A stretch of DNA of 64,000 nucleotides from Humulus lupulus (Eukaryota > Streptophyta > Magnoliopsida > Rosales > Cannabaceae), in NCBI RefSeq assembly GCF_963169125.1, contig NC_084794.1, positions 118,396,358-118,460,357 on the forward strand. Reading direction: 5' to 3'. This document shows, in pieces, positions 57,164 through 64,000 of the stretch. The notes under the pieces are model-generated. The model did not search any database. It saw only the letters and a program-made list of their open reading frames with translations, and was not told the DNA's origin. Both the position numbers and the translations under genes were made by a program. Position 1 is the first letter of the stretch. Every line of letters starts with the position of its first letter.

Positions 57164-58052
57164 TGATTGGTTAAATACATAGTGAAATTGGTTAGGTACG
57201 AAGAGGTACAAAAACCATAACGGTTTCACTAAAGTCAACATGTGAAAGTTGACTTTTGGTTAGGCATCTAAAAATCATCTTTATGAGTCTAAAGTGTTTC
57301 TTTGGAGTATATAACAGTACACAAAAAGTTTGAAGGAATTTGGGGATGTTTTGAGACAAGTTTTGGGGCGCCAAGTCAGAAGGACCTGCGTTGTGGCGCC
57401 TCTGGAAGGTGACGCATCGCAAGTCCCTGGAAATGCAACAGGTTATGCATCGCCTGCACGGTGGAGATGCATTGCCTAGGTGCAGGTGACACGTTTCCTG
57501 GATGGTCTGTACATGACCGTATAGTGACGTGTTTTTGGCTCCAAAATTCAAATCAAATGTTCTAATCTGATTGGTTGAGTCTAATGAGGGTTCCTATACT
57601 ATTTAAAGGGGTCATTTTAGTTTTTGGTGATTTGATCACTCACCTCTCTCTCTCTCTCTCAAACCTCTCTCTCTCTCTCTAGCTCTCAAGATTACTGGTT
57701 TTCTCCAAGACCTTCATCAAGAAATCTTTACTTGAATGAAGATTTAAGGCTTGTGAATCCCAATCTCATTCCATTGTAATAGCTTTAAGCAATCGCAAGG
57801 AGGAGTCTAGGAATAGAGATTTTTGGACAACAAATCTCAATTTTTGTCAAACCTTTGTTACATTTTTTGATTCACATAAAATCATAAACTTGTGATTTTA
57901 TGTAACCAAGTATCTATAACTCAAAGGAAAATTCTTCCACTTGTTTTATTGTGTTATGTTCCTTGTATTATTCTTCCATTAAAGAATAGATTATATTTGT
58001 TTTTCTTATGAATTGTAATATACAAAGCTTGGTGTATAGTCTTATCCCAAAC
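57164..58052 (+). mobile_element. 3' LTR of the copia element (889 bp)
   Basis: It starts TGATTGGTTAAATAC and ends CTTATCCCAAAC. The TATA (GTATATAACAG) lies at about 57307. It is 43 bp longer than the 5' LTR, 42 bp of which lie in the palindrome block (57371-57539). Confidence 0.85.
57371..57539. repeat. Palindrome block in the copia 3' LTR
   Basis: It contains GGTGACGCATCGC, TTATGCATCGCCTGC and GATGCATTGCC-type dyads between the conserved CCAAGTCAGA and GTGACGTGTTTTTGG borders. One extra unit of about 42 bp is present compared with the 5' LTR. Confidence 0.75.
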
Positions 58053-58298
58053 TGTTGACAGTGAGAAGTCGTCAACGATATAAGATTGGAAAACTCAAAG
58101 CGTATTATATAAACTAGGTAACTAGAATTTATGAAAAGCTTGAAAAAGAAGAGTGTTGAACAGTAACAATGGAGGAAAACATGTATATTGCTTAACTGCC
58201 TGTGTATACAATGAATTTTCCCAACCTCTTAGTTTGAGGGGTCGAAGCTTATTTATAGATGGGCTCTAATGGCCCCTGATACATGGCGGTCCCAAGGG

Positions 58299-58303
58299 AC
58301 AAG
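58299..58303. repeat. Target-site duplication ACAAG, left
   Basis: ACAAG matches 61732-61736 exactly. Confidence 0.85.
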
Positions 58304-59013
58304 TGTTAGGAAACAATAGATTGCCTCAATGGAAATGGGTAAGAATATTACAACTCTATGCAATAATATAACAAATAAATATAGATTGATTAAATAAGGT
58401 TACAACTCTATAACTGAAAACTACAAATAAACAAAGAAAAGGAAGAAGATGATGAAGAAGAAGAGAATAGTGATACAACTCTAAGCAAAAGATTACAAGT
58501 AAAATAAAGTGTTTGGACCAAAAGAAAAGATCACAACTCTTAAACAAAATATACAAGTAAATAGAACAAGAGACTAAGAAGAAAACAATATAATAAAATG
58601 AAGAACAGAAACACAAGTAAACTCTCACTTACACAACCTAAGTGAAGAGAGTTGGGGATCACCAACTTGAACAAGGTTTAAAACCTTTGTCCAAAAGCTT
58701 ATTTCCCCCTAACTCAAGCACTAAGGGATCTCTCTCAGATATTGGAAATGCTTTATGGAATTATCAAGCCTCAAGGTGTTTCTAGCCAAGTGATCTAATA
58801 GATAGAAATATTGTGTCTTTCAAGTGAGCTATAGGCTCCTATTTATAGAGTTTAGAGACACCCTTTGAATTTCAAATTCCACCAACCCCCATGGCTATTA
58901 CCAATGGTTAATTGGATTAATATGGAATTAAAAATGAGATTTGGGAGTTATTTGGGTTTTTTGAGCCGTTCAACAAAGATTGAAAAAACTGAAGAAAAAA
59001 AATGGTCAGTTTT

Positions 59014-59090
59014 GGCCTGTGGCCGCGGCCACTACTCTCTGTCCCACTGGCCGTGGCCACCAACATTCAGTGGCCGCGGCCACTGACCAT
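59014..59090. repeat. Palindrome block with GTGGCCGCGGCCAC cores
   Basis: Two intact copies of GTGGCCGCGGCCAC and one variant GGCCGTGGCCAC lie in 77 bp. The surrounding LTR is AT-rich. Confidence 0.88.
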
Positions 59091-59295
59091 TTTCAGCACT
59101 TAAAAATGTGATGTTTTTCCAAACGGTTCCAAACCCTCCCAAATGATTTTGTAACTCTCAAAACACATTATTGGGGTTAAAATCATACTCTAACAGCCAT
59201 TTCACATATGGCTTTATGAAATTCATCTCAATATTGTGTAACACCAAATTTACACAATAAAGGGTAATATTTGGAAGTTACAAATTTTTAACACC

Positions 59296-59300
59296 AAATA
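59296..59300. repeat. Target-site duplication AAATA, left
   Basis: AAATA matches 61602-61606 exactly. Confidence 0.85.
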
Positions 59301-61601
59301 TGTAACGCCCTGGATAGCCAAGACCGTTACACTGTGTACTTATAAAGGTGCAAGACTCGCTAATCAAGTCATTATTTTAAAAACGTGTCACTAAACATGT
59401 AAGAGCTAGGGTTAAAAAGGTTTTGGTCTCAAAAGACTCATTTCATATATTTAAACTATTATGAACATGGGATCCCATAAGAAAACGAAGTTAAAATGAG
59501 TTTACAGACTCCCAAAAGTACATGAGTAACCACTAGCCATACTAAGGCAAAATAGATAGTCTTCAGGTCTCGCGTCCCTGCCTAAACCACAACCGTAGCG
59601 GCCGGGCACCTGGCTATGTACATTCTGCTCGCTGAGCTCTCCAATCAAGGCTGATCTAACTTGCCCTTGCCTTTACCTGCACCACGTAGCACCCGTGAAC
59701 CAAGGCTCAGCAAGAAAACATCTTATACAACTCAATCAATGATAACAGACAGTTAACTCATTAAGCATGTATTTCCCATCAGACAATTCACAACAGATAT
59801 TCAGCACATACATTCAGATTCAAGATATAATTAATCACATATTACACCCATATCACATAATATGTAGGGCCGACGACTTAGGCTGCACCCTCTGTTTAAC
59901 CCACTAACTCCGGCCTGCTTAAACCGAGCTCAGTGCATAATAAGCTGTCCTCGGCTACCAGTGGCCGAGTCGCGCCCTGTGCGCTAGTGAAACCCTTGGC
60001 ACCCTTAGGTCGTTGGTTCACTAAATGGCTTGCATGGCATAATACCATCTTTTCAAGCATTTACAATAGGGAGCCCTTAGTCCCGTCACATATATTCAAC
60101 TAGGTGCAGTTTTCTTACCTTTAGTCTGTACGGTTAGTGATTATGAGCCACGCCCCTCAAGCACAATTTGTTCCCGAGCCTAAGCCTTTATCACCTAGTT
60201 ACAACCAAAGTATAGGGTTCCATTAATACTCGAATATAGGTTTCCGGTTACAAAACTAACTCCCGGGAATCCGAATTCCACCAAGCACGGAGGTGAAATC
60301 AATCCCGAGCACACTAGACTACCATCCCGTGCCTAAAACCCTCAAAAACTCATGTGTGCAACCAAGGGCTGCGGCCCTTGAAGCTTAGCCGCGGCCCTAG
60401 CCTCAAAACAGAACCAGGCCCATGCTGAACAACACACGCGCCGCGGCCCTTGCCTTGGGCGCCGCGGCGCCCTCCCATGGCTGAGCCTCCTTGGCCCTTT
60501 TTCATCCTAGGGCCGCAGCGCTCTAGAACAGAGCCGCGACCCTCCCCTTCGTGCCCAGAAAACCCATCATTTCTAAGCTTGAAACCTCATCTTAAACCAT
60601 CCCAAAGCTCCCCAACTCATAACCAATTAATCCCAACTCCTTTAGCATGACTTAAACAACATAATTCCACATAAAACACAGCCTAACACACACTAATCTC
60701 CTCTTTTCAATTTCTGAAACTCAAGAGCTATAAACACTCAAACCAGCCATTCAAATCCAATTTAAAACTTCTAAACCATGAGTTGAAACTTACCTCTTCT
60801 GATGAACCACTTCACCAAGCCAAAGCCAAGCTAAGTCCCCAAGTTTCCTCCTCAATTCTGCCTTAAGACATCAAAACCATGTTTGCTTCAACATTTAACC
60901 AAAACCCAGAATTCTAACCACAGAGAAGAAGATTAAAAGCTTACCTTAACCCTATTTTAGTTCTTGATTTACTCTTGAGCTAAGCCTCCAAATCACCCCC
61001 CTTCAATCCTCCAAACTCCAGCTGAATTCTAGCAAATTCTCTTTAAGTTTCTGTGTTTCTTCCCCTTGTTTTCCTTGAGAGAGAATACAGAGGTAAGGCT
61101 GAGAAAATAAGGTCGGTTTATATTTTCTAAAGGCATCCTTATGTCTATCTTACTCGTTAAGTTAATCCCGAGGCTCGGGGTGCCGGAACCGTCCTCGAGG
61201 CCAAAATGGTAAAATCCCCCAATATTCCCGCCTAGACATCCTAACCTCAAATATATCTCCATATATTTATTTTCATGACCCGATAGTCCAAATCGCTACC
61301 CGTTATCTAAAAATACCCCCGACTTATCAAAAGTCATATCTTAAGTCCCGTTGTGACTCTTCCCGCTATCTGACCCTAGAATCGTCTCGAGTCGTGCTCT
61401 GCGAACCTGTCCACATAATAATGTGGTTCTCACATATACCACATATTTATGTCATATTACATTACCACATAATATCATCAATTATCATATAAACATTACT
61501 AAACATATAATTACTCATTTAAATCACAATTATTCCATTAATGCCCTCCTGGCACACTAAGCAAGGCCCTTAAGCCTCCTTAGCGAATTTGGGTCGTTAC
61601 A
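59301..61601 (-). mobile_element. Chromovirus-type solo LTR (2301 bp), innermost insertion
   Basis: It begins TGTAACGCCCTGGATAGCC and ends AATTTGGGTCGTTACA. On minus it starts TGTAACGACCCAAATTCGC, the typical start of Del/Tekay-like LTRs. AAATA flanks both sides. A minus TATA (GAAAATATAAACC, about 61118-61130) lies about 480 bp inside the minus start. A GC-rich dyad block (60365-60545) lies downstream of it. ORFs inside are not coding. Confidence 0.9.
60365..60545. repeat. Palindrome block with CCGCGG/GCGCC cores
   Basis: Repeated GGCTGCGGCCC, AGCCGCGGCCCT, CGCCGCGGCCCT and GGGCGCCGCGGCGCCC dyads with variable spacers, in an otherwise moderate-GC LTR. Confidence 0.85.
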
Positions 61602-62052
61602 AAATATGTTACATTATTTGGATATATCTCATATATCTAAATATTGTAACTCTCTATTATATGCTACAATATATGACACTCTTTGTCACATTTATTTAAT
61701 CTAAAACATTATATTATAAAATAATATAACAACAAGATCGTATGTAGGTACATTGTCAGGGTAGTGGTGCAGAGAGTCGTGGTGTCGGCTTTGGTACATG
61801 GTCAAGGGTATGCAAAACATGCCACCACTTCTCATACTAATTCGTGTCACCACTACTTGTCGGATATGGATGTTAGAATCGCGCCTTTGCCACCTTTATG
61901 GTCATACATCCCGTACTCATACGCGAATCTTATACCTGATGGTCGTTTTCACATTTCAAAGATACACATTTTCTCCAAGCTTCCTTACATTTTGCTAAGT
62001 GTTGCAGAACTTATGGGCTCTTTAGTAAGGTAGCATGGATTTGCTTAATGCA

Positions 62053-63126
62053 TCCCCCACATTGAGGTATTTTTGTGAAATAGGCCTCATTGGGCCAACG
62101 TACTAGTCTTGCGCCATGGTGCCTAAGTGTGCTCGACCTCACGTCTACTCCGTACCAGCCTTTCAAAGTTACTTGATGTCTATCCCTTGGAGAGGCCTCG
62201 CATAGCGAGACCCTTTTAGGCACACTTCCTGCGTACCGCGAGACTATATATCGCAGGCCAGCCCAAAGCATCAAGTTGGCGTCTGTTCCTTGGAAGGGCC
62301 TCTCATAACGACCCTTCTAGGCGCGCTTCCCACGTATCGCGAGGCCAACTTGGTGCATCGAGTTGGCTCCTATCCCTTGGAGAGGCCCCCACATAACAAC
62401 CCTTCTAGGCGCACTTCCTACGTATCGCGAGGCCAGCCTAGCGCATCGAGTTGGCACCTATCCCTTGGAGAGGCCTCGCATAGCAACCCTTCTAGGCGCA
62501 CTTCCTACGTATTGCGAGGCCAGCCTAGTGCATTGAGTTGGCACCTATCCCTTGGAGAGGTCTCGCATAGCGAGACCCCCCCTCGCATAGCGAGGCTCTC
62601 CTAGGTGCACTCCCTTGTCTCAAGTGGGCATGAGGGAGTATGCGAGGCCTTCGCCCCTTCGACGCTCACGCCCATATGCGCCTTGCACACTTGGTTATTT
62701 TGGGGGTTTGGACATGTGGGCCTTGCTATGCAAATCCCCTTTCTTCCATGGCCTTGCGCCTTCATCAATGGATGCTTTAAGGGAAATTATCCCTTATTCA
62801 CACCAACATATGCAGTTGATGACTTCCTACATGTATACTACTATAGTTTTTAGCTACTTGTTCCTCATCCACAACTCTTCTATCTTTTTGTCTTAACTCT
62901 GGGTCTTGGAGCTTGAGCTCACCATGTGTACCCATCACGCCCCTTTTTTGTTACTGTAGGTCGATGATTTGGGTTCTTGACACTCATAATTTTTCTTTCT
63001 GAGAGGAGAAGGGGGAGTCATTCGAGGCAACAACTTAGTATTAGGTGGGCTATCTTGCCCTGTAGGAGTGTTAACTTTTCCATTGTGAAGTTTCTCTCAT
63101 GCAACAATCTCAACATGAAGGGGATG
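62053..63126 (-). other. Repeat-rich internal DNA next to the Tat LTR
   Basis: GC-rich relative to its surroundings and non-coding. It begins on minus with a PPT-like GTGGGGGA abutting the LTR at 62052. An ~88-bp tandem array fills 62165-62600. It is probably the 3' region of a Tat element on the minus strand (inference). Confidence 0.45.
62165..62600. repeat. Tandem array, about 88-bp unit, five copies
   Basis: TATCCCTTGGAGAGGCC or close variants start near 62181, 62282, 62371, 62459 and 62546, each followed by CTTCTAGGCGCRCTTCC, a CGTATCGCGAGGCC segment and GCATCGAGTTGGC. Palindromic CTCGCATAGCGAG occurs in the outer units. Units are 80-95% alike by eye. Confidence 0.9.
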
Positions 63127-63955
63127 TGTTGGGAGTATAACTTATCATCACAAAGTTAATATGATAATTAAAATGAATTAAACTCTAGATAATCTCATTA
63201 CAATGGAAGAATAACACAACTTAAGACAAGAGAAAGAGATGACCTTATTTGAGAGAAACTCTAGTTACATAAAATCATAAAGTTATGATTTAATGTAATA
63301 AATCAATGGAGATGAACATGAAGGCTTGACAAAATAGAAATTTTTGTCCAAAAAACTTTATTCCTAGCCTCTCATAAGAGATTGAAGCTATTACAATGGT
63401 GGAATTAGTCTTGGGATTAACAAGCCTTGGTCTTCAAAATAGTCAAACTTTCTTAATGAAGATATTGGAGAAAACTAATAACCTTTGTGAGTTAGAGAGA
63501 GAGAGGAGGGGGGGGGGGGGGGGGGGGGGGGTTTACAGAAAGAGATTGGAGAGTGTCAGTTCACCAAAATCTCAAATGAACCCCTTAAATAGTGTAGGAA
63601 CCATCATTAGTGTTAACCAATGAGATTAGAACATTTTAAACTAAGTTTTGGAGCTAAAACACGTAACTATACGGGTTCGTACGGACGGCCCATGCGATGC
63701 GTCGCCTGTCTGGGATGTTGTAAGACAGGCAATGCAACGCCTGTTGCACTGACTTTTGACCCAGTACATCAGCCTAAAACACCTCCAAATACCACCGAAC
63801 TTTTTGGGTACTCTTATATACTTCAAAGAAACACTTTGGACACAAAAAGATAATTTGAAAATGCCTACAGCAAAAGTCAACTCACTCATGTTGACTTTAG
63901 TGAAATAGTTTATTATTTTGCACATCCTAGTGAGGTGAAGTTGTGTATTGTCTAA
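63127..63955 (-). mobile_element. Inverted copy of the copia LTR
   Basis: On minus it matches the LTRs at 40975 and 57164: the GTTGACTTTTG region, GTATATAAGAGTACCC TATA region (63818 area), palindrome block (63650-63765), CACTATTTAAGGGG, and end ACTCCCAACA at 63127. The (CT)n leader tract is replaced by a run of 24 G on plus (63508-63531). The outer end fades near 63955. No PBS or PPT is adjacent, so it is a solo or truncated LTR. Confidence 0.8.
63508..63531. repeat. Homopolymer of 24 G
   Basis: It follows a (GA)n tract at the position of the (CT)n leader of the related copia LTRs. The length may be affected by sequencing or assembly. Confidence 0.8.
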
Positions 63956-64000
63956 GAGAATTTTCACATCCTAGAGGTCTTGAAGTCCCTCCACATATTG

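Larger units (their letters stand above)
40975..58052 (+). mobile_element. Ty1/copia retrotransposon, interrupted by two later insertions
   Basis: The LTRs are 40975-41820 and 57164-58052. The internal order gag, protease, integrase, RT, RNase H is that of Ty1/copia. Integrase precedes RT. The insertions are a copia solo LTR at 43128-46838 (duplication AAAGG) and a chromovirus at 49155-56209 (TGCCG/TGCCA). Joining across each insertion restores continuity of the interrupted copia coding region. The whole element sits in a minus-strand Tat element at its LTR/leader junction. Confidence 0.9.
58304..61731 (-). mobile_element. Solo LTR containing a second solo LTR
   Basis: On plus it begins TGTTAGGAAACAATAG and ends AATATAACA, with a perfect ACAAG duplication. 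A minus TATA (CTCTATAAATAGGAG, about 58838-58852) sets the orientation. Removing the inner element leaves about 1.12 kb. It carries a GGCCGCGGCC palindrome block (59014-59090) about 170 bp upstream of the TATA on minus. Confidence 0.85.
58053..62052 (-). mobile_element. LTR of the minus-strand Tat element, interrupted
   Basis: On minus it runs from TGCATTAAGCAAATCC (62052) to CTCACTGTCAACA (58053), the same GTCAACA end as the other Tat LTRs. A minus TATA (ATCTATAAATAAG) lies at 58248-58260. Removing the nested 58304-61736 insertion leaves about 567 bp. On the minus strand GTGGGGGA, PPT-like, precedes the start. It is continued past the copia insertion by leader and gag at 40974-39286. Boundaries are inferred. 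Confidence 0.6.

Noticed and set aside
58356..58628. Minus-strand Phe/Leu/Tyr-rich ORF resembling a membrane protein
   Set aside because: It is AT-rich low-complexity sequence within a TSD-bounded solo LTR.
60450..60650. Pro-rich ORF
   Set aside because: It is produced by the CCGCGG palindrome block of a solo LTR.
62011..62896. ORFs over the 88-bp array
   Set aside because: The unit length is not a multiple of three and frames change between units. They are shadows of a non-coding tandem repeat.
1..64000. tRNA, rRNA, CRISPR arrays, bacterial operons, plasmid origins
   Set aside because: None were seen. Intron-containing fragments, LTRs and TATA boxes place the window in plant nuclear DNA.

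Overview
This window is nuclear DNA of a plant, most likely a dicot with a large, repeat-rich genome. The whole window consists of layered transposable elements. No intact host gene, tRNA, rRNA or CRISPR array is visible. The host gene pieces that are present look like plant orthologues (DEK1 phytocalpain, a MEE40-type PPR protein, ABCC transporter, NRP/SET histone chaperone, DPH5). Species cannot be read from the sequence; a Rosales genome such as Cannabaceae is only an impression from the LTR families.

Layout. (1) 1-11453: 3' part of a decayed Tat-lineage Ty3/gypsy element (G1): pol, a repeat-rich 3' region, a spliced antisense ORF on the minus strand interrupted by two solo LTRs (4992-6595, 7673-9043), PPT and 3' LTR. 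(2) 11454-12919: minus-strand LTR fragment. (3) 12920-26100: a structurally complete Tat-lineage element (G2) with 5-bp target duplication ATATA, LTRs of 948 and 908 bp, gag, pro-pol with dual RNase H, and a three-exon antisense ORF. Its coding regions carry nonsense and frameshift mutations. (4) 26553-39282: a CACTA-type DNA transposon without visible transposase, bounded by TAT duplications. It carries exon-intron fragments of at least six unrelated host genes, and a solo LTR (29334-31246) sits inside the captured DPH5 intron. (5) 39286-62052: a minus-strand Tat element split by a Ty1/copia element (40975-58052). That copia is itself split by a copia solo LTR (43128-46838, holding another solo LTR) and by a Tekay/Del-like chromovirus (49155-56209). 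The Tat LTR is further split by a solo LTR (58304-61731) that contains a solo LTR (59301-61601). (6) 62053-64000: repeat-rich internal DNA with an ~88-bp tandem array, then an inverted copy of the copia LTR.

How the parts relate. Target-site duplications recovered at most nesting levels give a relative insertion order. Stops in the retroelement frames are mostly explained by C-to-T or G-to-A changes, as expected of methylated silent repeats. Two observations stand out. One is the CACTA element as a multi-gene capture vehicle. The other is a recurrent architecture in which LTRs of several unrelated families each contain a compact, GC-rich, hypervariable block of short palindromes (cores such as CCGCGG, CGATATATCG or GCGAYGCATCGC).
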